Source: Olsenella sp. Marseille-P4559
GTDB lineage: Bacteria > Actinomycetota > Coriobacteriia > Coriobacteriales > Atopobiaceae
DNA: 64,000 nucleotides
NCBI RefSeq assembly: GCF_900605015.1
Contig: NZ_LR027574.1
Location: forward strand, 1,106,735 to 1,170,734
Reading direction: 5' to 3'
This document shows, piece after piece, positions 50,679 through 58,344 of the stretch (the stretch's first letter is position 1; each line of letters begins with the position of its first letter). The position numbers and the translations under genes were made by a program. The notes under the pieces were generated by a model. That model searched no databases and was not told where the DNA came from. It saw nothing but the letters and a program-made list of their open reading frames with translations.

Positions 50679-52097
50679 CTACTGCTCTTCTAGGTCGAAC
50701 CCAAAGTAGCGCACGGCGTTGTTGTACGAGATGTCGCGAACGATGCGGCTCAGGGCCTTCGGGTCGTCCGGATACTTGCCATCCTCGACCCACTCGCCGA
50801 GAAGGCCACAGAGCACGCGACGGAAATACTCGTGGCGGGGATAGGAAAGGAAGGAGCGCGAATCGGTGAGCATGCCGACAAAGGTGCCGAGGACACCCTC
50901 GTTCGCGAGGGTGCTCAGCTGTGCGCGCATGCCGAGCTCGGAATCGTTGAACCACCAGGCAGAGCCGTTCTGGAGCTTGCCTGCGACCGGAGCCTGCTGG
51001 AAGCACTGCATGACCGTGTCAATCATCGTTGTGTCATTCGGATCGAGGCTGTAGAGGATGGTCTTGGGCAGCCCCGAGGTCTCGTTCGCGCCGTTCAGGA
51101 AGTCGGCAAGATCCGCTGCCTTCTGACCATTACGGATGCAGTCATAGCCGGTATCGGGGCCGAGCTCCTTGAACATCGTGGTGTTGTTGTCGCGCTTGCA
51201 GCCAAGGTGGATCTGCATGGCCCAGTCCAGGCGCACGTACTCTGCTGCCACGAACTTCATGAATGCCGCCTTGTACTTCAGGATGTCCCCCTCGGAGACC
51301 ACCTTTCCCGCAACGCGGGCAGAGAAGACCTCCTCGAGCTCCTCATCCGTTGCCGGGACATCCACCACATAGTCGAGGGCGTGGTCCGAAGCCTTGCACC
51401 CCATCTCAGCGAAGAGGTCGAGGCGCTTGGAGAGTGCCCGCTTGAAGTCCCTGAAGGATGCGATCGGCATGCCTGCCACCTCGGAGAGCCTCTTGACATA
51501 GGCGCCAAAGCCCTCCTTCTCGATGCCGAGAGCCTTGTCCGGGCGCATGGCGGGAACGACCTGGACATCGAAGGAGCTGTCGGCTGCGATCTTCTTGTGC
51601 CACTCGAGGGAGTCGGCAGGGTCATCGGTCGTGCAGATCAGGCGGACATTGGAACGGCGAATCAAGTTCCTGCAGGAGAACTCGGGTGTGGCGAGCTTCC
51701 TGTTGGCAAGCTGCCAGACCTCTTCTGCAGTCTCCGGGCAGAGGTGCCCCTCATAGCCAAAGAAGCGCTTGAGCTCGAGATGGCTCCACTCATAGACCGG
51801 ATTGCCGATGCAACGCTCCAAGGTCTTGGCCCACTCCTGGAACTTCTCGCGCGCAGGGGCATTCCCCGTGATATAGCGCTCGTCCACGCCACAGGCACGC
51901 ATCAGGCGCCACTTATAGTGGTCGCCTCCGAGCCACACCTCTGTGATGCTCGAGAAGGACTTGTCCTCCCAGATCTCCTTCGGAGATATGTGGCAGTGAT
52001 AGTCGAGGATTGGCAGATCCTCGGCATAGTCATGAAAGAGACGCTCCCCCGTCTTGGTGGAGAGCAGGAAATCCTTGTCGTCCATGAAGTTCTTCAT
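50679..52097 (-). CDS. uxaC: Uronate isomerase
   Basis: 472 residues of the amidohydrolase-superfamily glucuronate/galacturonate isomerase; D-galacturonate to D-tagaturonate. Metal and catalytic residues: LDYHCHISP, then HLELKRFFGYEG, ICTTDDPADSL, AMQIHLGCKRDNN, and late FVGMLTDSRSFLSYPRHEYFRR. The ATG at 52097 has AAGGGG upstream. It is the first gene of uxaC-uxaA-GH28-lacI; LacI site C lies 86 bp upstream. Confidence 0.95.
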   Translation of the reverse strand: MKNFMDDKDFLLSTKTGERLFHDYAEDLPILDYHCHISPKEIWEDKSFSSITEVWLGGDHYKWRLMRACGVDERYITGNAPAREKFQEWAKTLERCIGNPVYEWSHLELKRFFGYEGHLCPETAEEVWQLANRKLATPEFSCRNLIRRSNVRLICTTDDPADSLEWHKKIAADSSFDVQVVPAMRPDKALGIEKEGFGAYVKRLSEVAGMPIASFRDFKRALSKRLDLFAEMGCKASDHALDYVVDVPATDEELEEVFSARVAGKVVSEGDILKYKAAFMKFVAAEYVRLDWAMQIHLGCKRDNNTTMFKELGPDTGYDCIRNGQKAADLADFLNGANETSGLPKTILYSLDPNDTTMIDTVMQCFQQAPVAGKLQNGSAWWFNDSELGMRAQLSTLANEGVLGTFVGMLTDSRSFLSYPRHEYFRRVLCGLLGEWVEDGKYPDDPKALSRIVRDISYNNAVRYFGFDLEEQ

Positions 52098-52182
52098 TCC
52101 AGAGCACCCCTTCTTGCTTACCCTGCATCTGCAGGAGCCGTCAACCCTTCCAGACTGGATGGTCCCACGGTCCCCCTCGTTT

Positions 52183-52200
52183 AAGGTGAACGTTAACCTT
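52183..52200. promoter_or_regulatory. LacI-family operator, site C (upstream of uxaC)
   Basis: AAGGTGAACGTTAACCTT, a palindrome with one mismatched pair, matching sites A and B. Its position 86 bp upstream of uxaC fits control of the uxaC-uxaA-GH28 operon. Confidence 0.72.
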
Positions 52201-52435
52201 ATTTCTTGCGTCCTGCAAGAGGGCATATCTGAACGGCAGGCAGAAAGCTTCGGACGGCACCCCCTCCCCGCATCTCCCCACAGAAGCAGGGCGGGACAAA
52301 GATGCAGAAGCCGCCGCCCCCTTCCGCCAATGGTCGTGTTGAGAAGACCGATTGCCTATCCGCCCCTAGCCAATCGGACTCTGCAGGGCTGGGTCGCGCG
52401 AGCGGCACACGGGGACGGGAGTCGCGTGACAGGAA

Positions 52436-52466
52436 AGGGCCCGCCCGGACATGCCGGACGGGCCCT
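52436..52466 (-). terminator. Intrinsic terminator of fba
   Basis: On the minus strand AGGGCCCGTCCGG pairs with CCGGGCGGGCCCT around a CATGT-type loop, followed by TTTCC, about 55 bases after the fba stop. The stem has one non-Watson-Crick position. Confidence 0.65.
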
Positions 52467-52519
52467 CAGAACGCCCTGCGACGAGCGGCGCTTGCGACGC
52501 AGCTTGCAACGGCAGGCCG

Positions 52520-53392
52520 CTAGTTCCAGCCCTTGCCGTCGGAGCCAAACTCCTTGATGAGCTCCTCGGTGCGGGCCTTGATGGCCTCGCGACCGGGCTT
52601 GAGGAGCTTGCGCGGATCGTAGCCCTTGCCCTGCTGGTCGAGGCCCCCCTCGATGTACTTGCGCGTAGCGGCCGCGAAGACCAGCTGCAGGTCGGTGTTG
52701 ACGTTAATCTTGGAGATGCCAAGGGAGATGGCCTTCTTCACCTGGTCAACGGGGATGCCGGTACCACCGTGGAGAACGAGGGGCAGGTCACCCGTCTTGG
52801 CCTTGATCTCCTGCAGGCGGTCGAAGGACAGGCCCTCCCAGTTGGCAGGATAGATGCCGTGGATGTTGCCGATGCCGCAGGCCAGGAAGTCAACGCCGAG
52901 GTCTGCGATGGCCTTGCACTGATCGGGGTCGGCCAGCTCGCCCCTGGCGGTCACACCATCCTCGGTGCCACCGATACCGCCGACCTCAGCCTCGACGGAG
53001 ATGCCCTTGGAGTGGGCGAGCTTCACGATCTCGGCGGTATGCTCAAGGTTGGTCTCGAAGTTGGCCTCGTGGGAGCCGTCGTACATGACGGACGTGAAGC
53101 CGACCTCAACGCACTCAAGAGCGGCCTCATAGGAGCCGTGGTCGAGGTGGAGGGCAACGGGGACGGTAATGTTCTTGGCCTCGATGAGGTCCCTCACCAT
53201 GTCGGCAACGACCTTGAAGGAGGTCTGCCACTTGGCGGCACCACTGGTGCACTGGATGATGAGCGGTGACTGGAGCTCCTCGCCGGCATCGAGGATGGAA
53301 GAGGCCCACTCAAGGTTGTTGGTGTTGAAGGCACCAATGCCATAGTGGCCCTTCTCGGCGCTCTGAAGCATTGCAGTTGCATTGACAAGCAT
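52520..53392 (-). CDS. fba: Class II fructose-bisphosphate aldolase
   Basis: 290 residues of the zinc-dependent aldolase family. Metal ligands and active-site segments: VALHLDHGSYE, EAEVGGIGGTEDG, GIGNIHGIYP and LVLHGGTGIP, with a late GISKINVNTDLQ. The ATG at 53392 has GGAGGT about 8 bases upstream. It acts in glycolysis; its location next to the galacturonate genes may be fortuitous, although tagatose- and ketose-bisphosphate aldolases are close relatives. Confidence 0.94.
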   Translation of the reverse strand: MLVNATAMLQSAEKGHYGIGAFNTNNLEWASSILDAGEELQSPLIIQCTSGAAKWQTSFKVVADMVRDLIEAKNITVPVALHLDHGSYEAALECVEVGFTSVMYDGSHEANFETNLEHTAEIVKLAHSKGISVEAEVGGIGGTEDGVTARGELADPDQCKAIADLGVDFLACGIGNIHGIYPANWEGLSFDRLQEIKAKTGDLPLVLHGGTGIPVDQVKKAISLGISKINVNTDLQLVFAAATRKYIEGGLDQQGKGYDPRKLLKPGREAIKARTEELIKEFGSDGKGWN

Positions 53393-53493
53393 AGCGTGAC
53401 CTCCATCTGTTGGAAGTTGAACGATGTGGTACTCCGTCAATAATACCCGATATGAGAGCCTTCACACCCTAGAGTGGCTGCAAGGATGCGAAA

Positions 53494-53533
53494 TCTCGCA
53501 TGTCCCATCCGAGTCTCGCATGTCCCATCTGAG
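53494..53533. repeat. Two exact-length tandem 20-bp repeats upstream of fba
   Basis: TCTCGCATGTCCCATCCGAG at 53494-53513 is followed directly by a copy with one change (C to T at position 17) at 53514-53533. The repeats lie about 100 bp upstream of fba and before the divergent Ser-rich gene; they may be protein-binding sites. Confidence 0.6.
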
Positions 53534-53689
53534 AAGTGAGACGGAAGGACTGTCACCTTGTCCTTGTCCCATGGCGAGGCTTGTCTCTTCTTCGTGAGGA
53601 TGGACGCCAGACGTTGGCCGCAAGCCTATACTCGGGTATCCCAAAGAGAGGGGCCGCGCGAGGGTACGCGACCGAAGGGGGGATGTGTC

Positions 53690-54742
53690 TTGGCGCAGGA
53701 ATCCAAGGCGGATGTCAGCAGTCCGAATGACGAGAGGGACAGCCAGGACGAGCACGCGAGCGGCGTCTTCGGCGACCTCTCGTTTGCACAGATACTCGCC
53801 AGCGCACTTGCCGCGGGGGTGTCGTTCTCGCTCTCGTCGCAGATTGGCGTGGCGGGCTCGCTCATCGGCGCCATCGTAGGCGCCGCTGCTGCAACGGTGT
53901 CGTCGTCGGTCCTCAACAGCCTCTTCTCGAAGTCGGCCGAAGCGATCAAGGGCGCCGTAGGGCCAGACGACAACAGCGCGTCAGGCGCCGAGAAGACCGC
54001 AGGCACCTCCCCCGCCATGGGGCAGACCGTGCTCATGCCCCATCCGGTTGACGCCGAGAAGACCGTCGCCGCCGGGACGCCAGCAGGCACCAACCCCAGC
54101 GCCGACGGCCGAGAGGTCAAGTTCGCACCGTCCGGCACGCGCATCGTGCCCGAAAGCTTCCGTCGCGCCGCACGCGAGCGCCAGCGCCGTAACATCAAGC
54201 GCCGCCTTGTGGTGGCATCCGTAATCGTGGGCATCGTTGCCGTGCTTGTCTCGGCAGTGCTCGTGTACGCGCTTACCGAGGGCAAGGGCATTGGGGCCAC
54301 ACCCGGACGCACGCAGGAGACCACAACCGAAGAGACCCAGGCCACCCAGACCCAGCCCGGAAAGTCCCAGGAGAACGCGCAAGCCGAGAAGCCCGAAGAG
54401 CCCCAGTCCACCAGCACGACTGAGTCGACCCCCACGGCGACGGACAGTGGGTCGGATTCCTCGACGAGCGACTCGGGCACGTCGTCGAACTCCGAGAACA
54501 ACAACAGCACGAGCAGCAACTCCGGGTCGAGCAGCAACTCGGGGTCTAGCAGCAGCAATTCCGGAACCAGCAGCGACTCCAGCTCCAACAGCGGACCTGG
54601 CTCCACGACGAGCGACTCGGCGAACTCCAACTCGGGCAAGTCGAACTCGAGTTCCGACTCGTCGGGCACAAGCAAAGACGGTTCGTCCAGCAGCTCGAGC
54701 AACAGCAGCTCGAGCAACACCTCGAGCTCCAACGGCAAATGA
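53690..54742 (+). CDS. Ser/Asn-rich membrane protein, function unknown
   Basis: About 350 residues. A Gly/Ala-rich hydrophobic N-terminal region (about 30-75, SALAAGVSFSLSSQIGVAG...) is followed by a charged linker, a basic patch (RRAARERQRRNIKRR), one clear membrane span (about 175-200, VVASVIVGIVAVLVSAVLVYAL) and a C-terminal tail of some 130 residues that is almost only Ser, Asn, Thr, Gly and Asp. The likely start is a TTG at 53690 with GGGGGGA upstream; no ATG or GTG in frame is equally supported. The tail is probably extracellular and might be glycosylated or wall-associated. The codon choice in the tail is repetitive (AGC/TCG, AAC). Confidence 0.72.
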   Translation: MAQESKADVSSPNDERDSQDEHASGVFGDLSFAQILASALAAGVSFSLSSQIGVAGSLIGAIVGAAAATVSSSVLNSLFSKSAEAIKGAVGPDDNSASGAEKTAGTSPAMGQTVLMPHPVDAEKTVAAGTPAGTNPSADGREVKFAPSGTRIVPESFRRAARERQRRNIKRRLVVASVIVGIVAVLVSAVLVYALTEGKGIGATPGRTQETTTEETQATQTQPGKSQENAQAEKPEEPQSTSTTESTPTATDSGSDSSTSDSGTSSNSENNNSTSSNSGSSSNSGSSSSNSGTSSDSSSNSGPGSTTSDSANSNSGKSNSSSDSSGTSKDGSSSSSSNSSSSNTSSSNGK

Positions 54743-54768
54743 GACAAGGGGACTGTCCCCTTGTCTCA
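54740..54768. terminator. Bidirectional palindromic terminator containing both stop codons
   Basis: TGAGACAAGGGGAC and GTCCCCTTGTCTCA flank a single T at 54754, a perfect 14-bp stem. The first three bases are the stop of the Ser-rich gene and the last three (TCA) are the stop of the minus-strand ABC ATPase gene. A degenerate relative (GACGGAAGGACTGTCACCTTGTC) lies at about 53540-53562. Confidence 0.65.
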
Positions 54769-55599
54769 TCCCAAAAGCGAGAGGACCGCGCGCTTTGCGG
54801 CTAGAAACTCCTGTGTAAGCGCAAAGTCTCCCTCGCCTGCGGCGCCATGGTCCACCTGGACCTCACCGGCAATGTGGCTCGGCACGCCCTCGGAGGGGCT
54901 TCCCGTCAGCACGTAGACGCGGCCCGCCATCGAGACCGCCTCGTCTACGTCGTGCGTGATCACAAGCGCGGAGAGGCCCAGGTCGCGGGCCATCTCGCAG
55001 AACCAGTGACGCACCTCGACGCGCGTGATGGCATCAAGCGCCGAGAAGGGCTCGTCCAGCAGCGTGACGTCAGCGCCCATGAGGTAGGTGCGCATGAACG
55101 CCGCACGCTGCCGCATGCCGCCGGAAAGCTCGGCCGGCCACTTCTCCTCCGTGCCCGCAAGCCCAAAGCGCTCGAAGAGCGGCTCGGCCTCTGCGCGGGC
55201 CCGCGCACGCGGGACACCCGCAAGGAGCAACGGAAGGCACACGTTGTCGATGATGCGCCTGCTGGGAAGGAGCAGGTCCTTCTGCAGCATGTAGCTTACG
55301 TGCCCGGGTGCGCCCGTCACGTCCTGGCCGTGGAGCAGCACCTGGCCCGAGAGGGGCTGCGTCAAGCCCGAGAGCGCATGGAGGATGGTCGTCTTGCCGC
55401 AGCCAGAGCGGCCGACAAGACAGACGACCTCGCCTGCGTCAACGACGAGCGAGATGTGATCGACCACGGTCGTCTCGCCATCCCACGAGAGCGTAAGCGC
55501 ACGGGCCTCGAGCGCCGGCACAACGTCTGCGCCCGAGGTGACGGCACCGTCGGCACCGAAAGCCCGTTCCTTCTCGGCAGCTGTCTTGCCTGCGCTCAC
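54766..55599 (-). CDS. thiZ: ABC transporter ATPase for a thiamine precursor (ThiZ-like)
   Basis: 277 residues with Walker A GRSGCGKTT, Q-loop MLQKDLLLPSR, signature LSGGMRQR and Walker B VTLLDEPFSALD. It is of the nitrate/taurine/pyrimidine (NitT/TauT) type. An N-terminal extension of about 25 residues precedes the first strand. The start is a GTG immediately after the binding-protein stop. Context (TPP riboswitch, NMT1-like binding protein) points to hydroxymethylpyrimidine or a related precursor. Confidence 0.88.
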   Translation of the reverse strand: MSAGKTAAEKERAFGADGAVTSGADVVPALEARALTLSWDGETTVVDHISLVVDAGEVVCLVGRSGCGKTTILHALSGLTQPLSGQVLLHGQDVTGAPGHVSYMLQKDLLLPSRRIIDNVCLPLLLAGVPRARARAEAEPLFERFGLAGTEEKWPAELSGGMRQRAAFMRTYLMGADVTLLDEPFSALDAITRVEVRHWFCEMARDLGLSALVITHDVDEAVSMAGRVYVLTGSPSEGVPSHIAGEVQVDHGAAGEGDFALTQEFLAAKRAVLSLLG

Positions 55600-56682
55600 T
55601 TACGCCTCCAGATACGAGAGGTCGAAGCCCCTGTTCACATCGAGCTTGTTCTCGACCAGGTTCTGGTCGTTCAGCCACTGATAGAACTTGGCCCAGCGCG
55701 CAGAGTCGATTACGCCCCAGCTGGATGCATCAGCGATGTACTGCGTGGCAAGGTAGTTCTGGCTTGCGTGCACGAGGTCGGCGTCAAGCTCGGGCACAGC
55801 CGTGCAGAGGACCTCCGCCGCGTCATCCGGGTCCTCCACCGCATACTCGTAGCCCCTCTTGGCCGCACGGAGAAAAGCCTTGACCAGGTCGGGGTTGGCC
55901 TTGGCGAAGTCGTCGTTTGCGGCGATGACCGGCGTGTAGTAGTCAAACACGTCGTCAATCGAGATAAACGAGAAGTAATTGACATCGTAGTTCTGGACCT
56001 TGGCGTTCTGGACCGCCCAGCCCTCGTAGACCCACACGGTATCGAACATGTTGGCCTTGAGGCCCGAGACCTCGTCATCCACGTTGTAGGGCACGAGCGA
56101 GACCCTGGAGAAGTCGCCGCCATCGGCCTCGACCACGTCCTTGATCGTTGCCTGCTCCACGGGCTGGTCCCACGTTGCATAGGTGTGGTTCTCCATGAGC
56201 TTGGGGCGCGTGATGCCATCGGCTGCGCGGCTCATGATGCCCGAGGTGTTGTGCTGGATGATGGCAGCCACGGCCGTATAGGGCATGGGCTGGTCAGACG
56301 AGAGGCTATTGGCCATAACGTCCTGGTAGGAGACGCCCATCTGCGCCCCGCCGGCGCCGATGAGGGCATCCGCGCCGTCCTCGGGCGGCTGGACGATCTC
56401 GACGTCGAGGCCCTCCTCGGCAAAGAAGCCCTTCGACTGCGCCACGTAGATGCCGGTGTGGTTGGTGTTGGGCGTGTAGTCAAGCACGAAGGAGATCTTG
56501 GCGACCTCGCTCGAGCCGCTCGTGCTGGACGAGTCGCTCGTAGACGTCGCGTCAGAGGAGCCGGGCTGGTTGGAGCCAGGCTGCCCGCAGCCGGCAAGCG
56601 CCAGGGCGGCAGAGGCCGCAACGCCGCCACGGATGAACGAGCGGCGAGAGATGACGCCAGAAAGCGAGAAGTGAGAAGCCAT
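55600..56682 (-). CDS. thiY: NMT1/ThiY-like substrate-binding lipoprotein
   Basis: About 360 residues. The N-terminus has both a twin-arginine-like motif (SRRSFIRG) and a lipobox (LALAGC), so it is probably Tat-exported and lipid-anchored. The mature domain shows the NMT1 fold: FVLDYTPNTNHTGIYVAQSKGFFAEEGLDVEI, with GGAQMGVSYQD and TWDQPVEQATI typical of the pyrimidine-precursor (HMP/FAMP) binding family. The start codon shares its A with the permease stop (TAATG). Confidence 0.9.
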   Translation of the reverse strand: MASHFSLSGVISRRSFIRGGVAASAALALAGCGQPGSNQPGSSDATSTSDSSSTSGSSEVAKISFVLDYTPNTNHTGIYVAQSKGFFAEEGLDVEIVQPPEDGADALIGAGGAQMGVSYQDVMANSLSSDQPMPYTAVAAIIQHNTSGIMSRAADGITRPKLMENHTYATWDQPVEQATIKDVVEADGGDFSRVSLVPYNVDDEVSGLKANMFDTVWVYEGWAVQNAKVQNYDVNYFSFISIDDVFDYYTPVIAANDDFAKANPDLVKAFLRAAKRGYEYAVEDPDDAAEVLCTAVPELDADLVHASQNYLATQYIADASSWGVIDSARWAKFYQWLNDQNLVENKLDVNRGFDLSYLEA

Positions 56683-57473
56683 TATCGTTTGTTCCCTTCT
56701 GCCCTCTTCCAGGGCATGCATGCGCGCTGCAGCAGGTCAACGAGCCTCATGAGGCCAAGCGACAGCGCAGAGATGACAATGATGACCGCGAACATGCGGT
56801 CGTACGAGAAGGACTTGCGCACGCGCGTCATGTAGACGCCCATGCCGGAGTTGCCGCCAAGCCACTCCGCAATAACCGCGCCCACGATTGCATAGGTGGC
56901 GCTGATGCGCAGGCCGCTGAAGAACTGGTCGGCGGCCACAGGGAGCTTTGCGTAGAGAAACACCTGCCAGCGCGAGGCGTTCATGGTGCGCATGAGGTCA
57001 ATCACGTCGGGATCAACCGAGCGGAAGCCCGAGATGAGCGACACCGTGATGGGAAAGAACGTCGTAATCACGATGAGGATCACCTTGGGTGCCAGGCCAT
57101 AGCCAAACCACAGCACCAGAAGAGGTGCAATGGCGATGGTGGGTATGGTCTGCGAGATGGTCACGAGCGGCTGCAGTGCCAGGTAGAACCCCTCAAAGCG
57201 GTCCATGAGCACCGCAATAGCAAAGCCCAGGGCAACACCAATGAGAAGTCCGAGCGCCGTCTCCTCGAGCGTGGTGGCAGCGTGGCCCACGATGAGCGAT
57301 ATGTCATTCGCGAATGCCTCGACCACCTGCACCGGCGTGGGTAGCAGGAAGTTGGGGATGATGCCCGTGTCAACGACCAGCTCCCACACAACGAGAAGCC
57401 CCACCACCGTAAGAAGCGGGGTAAGGATGCGGCGAGCGCGAGAAGCGCGTGGGGCCCGAGCCTGCCTGGACAC
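56682..57473 (-). CDS. thiX: ABC transporter permease for a thiamine precursor (ThiX-like)
   Basis: 263 residues with about six membrane spans and the BPD-type EAA region (MNASRWQVFLYAKLPVAADQFFSGLRISATYAIVGAVIAEWLGG). The NitT/TauT permease family. The start is a GTG. The gene lies 3 bp after the thiamine-binding-domain gene and its stop overlaps the ThiY start. Confidence 0.9.
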   Translation of the reverse strand: MSRQARAPRASRARRILTPLLTVVGLLVVWELVVDTGIIPNFLLPTPVQVVEAFANDISLIVGHAATTLEETALGLLIGVALGFAIAVLMDRFEGFYLALQPLVTISQTIPTIAIAPLLVLWFGYGLAPKVILIVITTFFPITVSLISGFRSVDPDVIDLMRTMNASRWQVFLYAKLPVAADQFFSGLRISATYAIVGAVIAEWLGGNSGMGVYMTRVRKSFSYDRMFAVIIVISALSLGLMRLVDLLQRACMPWKRAEGNKR

Positions 57474-57476
57474 CGG

Positions 57477-57815
57477 CTACGCAACCTCCTCGGCCTTGTG
57501 CGAGAACTCCGTATCTGTGGGGTGGTACTTCCCCACCTTGTGCTCGGTGGTCATAACGTCGCCATCGGGGCGGTAGTCGATCTTCACGTACGTGGACATC
57601 TTCCTGCAACCTGCCTTGGCACCCACGAGCTGGCAGTTTCTGACGATCTCCATGCAGGTGTCGTAGTCGGCCTCAATGGCGGTCTCGAAGGGACCTACGA
57701 AGTAGTCCACGCCGGTGGAGTCGATATAGGCGATAACCTCGTCGACCACGCGACAGACCTCATCGTCGGTCTGGGCGTCCATGGGCAAGAACTGAATCGC
57801 GACGGAACAGTTCAT
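57477..57815 (-). CDS. Thiamine-binding protein of the MTH1187/YkoF-type family
   Basis: 112 residues of the small ferredoxin-like thiamine_BP family (SVAIQFLPMDAQTDDEVCRVVDEVIAYIDSTGV, then YFVGPFETAIEADYDTCMEIVRNCQ, and STYVKIDYRP). In Bacillus the related YkoF binds hydroxymethylpyrimidine/thiamine beside an ABC/ECF transporter. The ATG at 57815 has AAAGGAGGG upstream. It is the first gene after the TPP riboswitch and heads the thi transport operon. Confidence 0.88.
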   Translation of the reverse strand: MNCSVAIQFLPMDAQTDDEVCRVVDEVIAYIDSTGVDYFVGPFETAIEADYDTCMEIVRNCQLVGAKAGCRKMSTYVKIDYRPDGDVMTTEHKVGKYHPTDTEFSHKAEEVA

Positions 57816-57836
57816 GCACCCTCCTTTCCGGGCACC

Positions 57837-57867
57837 AAAAAAGGCACCCACGTTTCCGTAGGTGCCC
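57837..57867 (-). terminator. Intrinsic terminator of the TPP riboswitch expression platform
   Basis: On the minus strand GGGCACCTACG-GAAA-CGTGGGTGCC is followed by TTTTTT. It lies between the TPP aptamer and the first gene, so TPP binding probably ends transcription early. GGTGCTC just upstream could serve as part of the antiterminator. Confidence 0.82.
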
Positions 57868-57882
57868 GAACATTCGGTGCTC

Positions 57883-57964
57883 TGGTCCCTACGCCGGCAT
57901 TACCCGGATCAGGTACGGTCAGGGCCGCGATGGGCCCATTCTCAGCCGGCGTGCGCCAGCCCCC
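57883..57964 (-). promoter_or_regulatory. TPP riboswitch (THI box)
   Basis: On the minus strand the element begins GGGGGCTGGC, contains CTGAGAAT with a P3 helper stem (GGGCCC...), then CCTGATCCGGGTAATGCCGG and ends GTAGGGA: all core THI-box blocks in order. It controls the operon for the thiamine-precursor transporter and thiamine-binding protein. Confidence 0.93.
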
Positions 57965-58080
57965 GTCTATCAAGGATTACTTTAACACGCGGTGACGCGC
58001 GGAGCAGGCGAGGTTCGACTGCGGGTGTGGGAGCGCCGCAAGGCCCCAGGCAAGGCCTCCCTTTGCTAGCCATATACTGT

Positions 58081-58099
58081 CCAAATATTTGGCTATAAT
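58081..58099 (+). promoter_or_regulatory. Toxin-antitoxin promoter with CCAAATATTTGG palindrome
   Basis: The perfect 12-bp palindrome at 58081-58092 abuts a consensus TATAAT (58094-58099), 26 bases before the antitoxin ATG. Flanking AGCCAT/TGGCTA pairing widens the symmetry. This fits autorepression by the Phd-type antitoxin. A clear -35 is not seen. Confidence 0.6.
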
Positions 58100-58125
58100 T
58101 ATGGGCAAATAGGAAGGAGACCAAC

Positions 58126-58344
58126 ATGCATACGACGACGATCGGCCTCGCCGAGGCAAAGAACAACTTCTCCCGCGTGACGGCGGAGGTGAACCGCTCC
58201 GGAAGGCCCGTCACCGTGCTCAAGAACAACAAGCCCTGGGTGACCATCTCCCCAGCCGCCGGCGTCGCCAATCCGGACATGGTGGACGTCGCAGTGGACT
58301 TCATGGACGAGTACGCCGACGTCTTCGAGGAGCTCGCCAAGTGA
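58126..58344 (+). CDS. Phd/YefM-type antitoxin
   Basis: 72 residues. The N-terminus (TTTIGLAEAKNNFSRVTAEVNRSGRPVTVLKNNKPWVTISP) is the Phd DNA-binding fold, and the acidic C-terminus (DFMDEYADVFEELAK) should wrap the toxin. AGGAAGGAG lies before the ATG. The stop overlaps the toxin start (GTGA). Confidence 0.9.
   Translation: MHTTTIGLAEAKNNFSRVTAEVNRSGRPVTVLKNNKPWVTISPAAGVANPDMVDVAVDFMDEYADVFEELAK

Larger units (their letters stand above)
52098..52519. other. Intergenic region between fba and uxaC
   Basis: About 420 bp without a supported gene. It contains LacI site C near the uxaC start, an inverted repeat CCGATTG/CAATCGG (52350-52356 and 52372-52378), and the fba terminator at 52436-52466. 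Confidence 0.5.

Noticed and set aside
53626..54747. Leu/Glu-rich minus-strand ORF opposite the Ser-rich gene
   Set aside because: Mirror of the repetitive Ser/Asn codons; the plus strand has the membrane span and ribosome-binding site.
54847..56835. 662-codon plus-strand ORF
   Set aside because: Antisense to the thiamine-precursor ABC operon.
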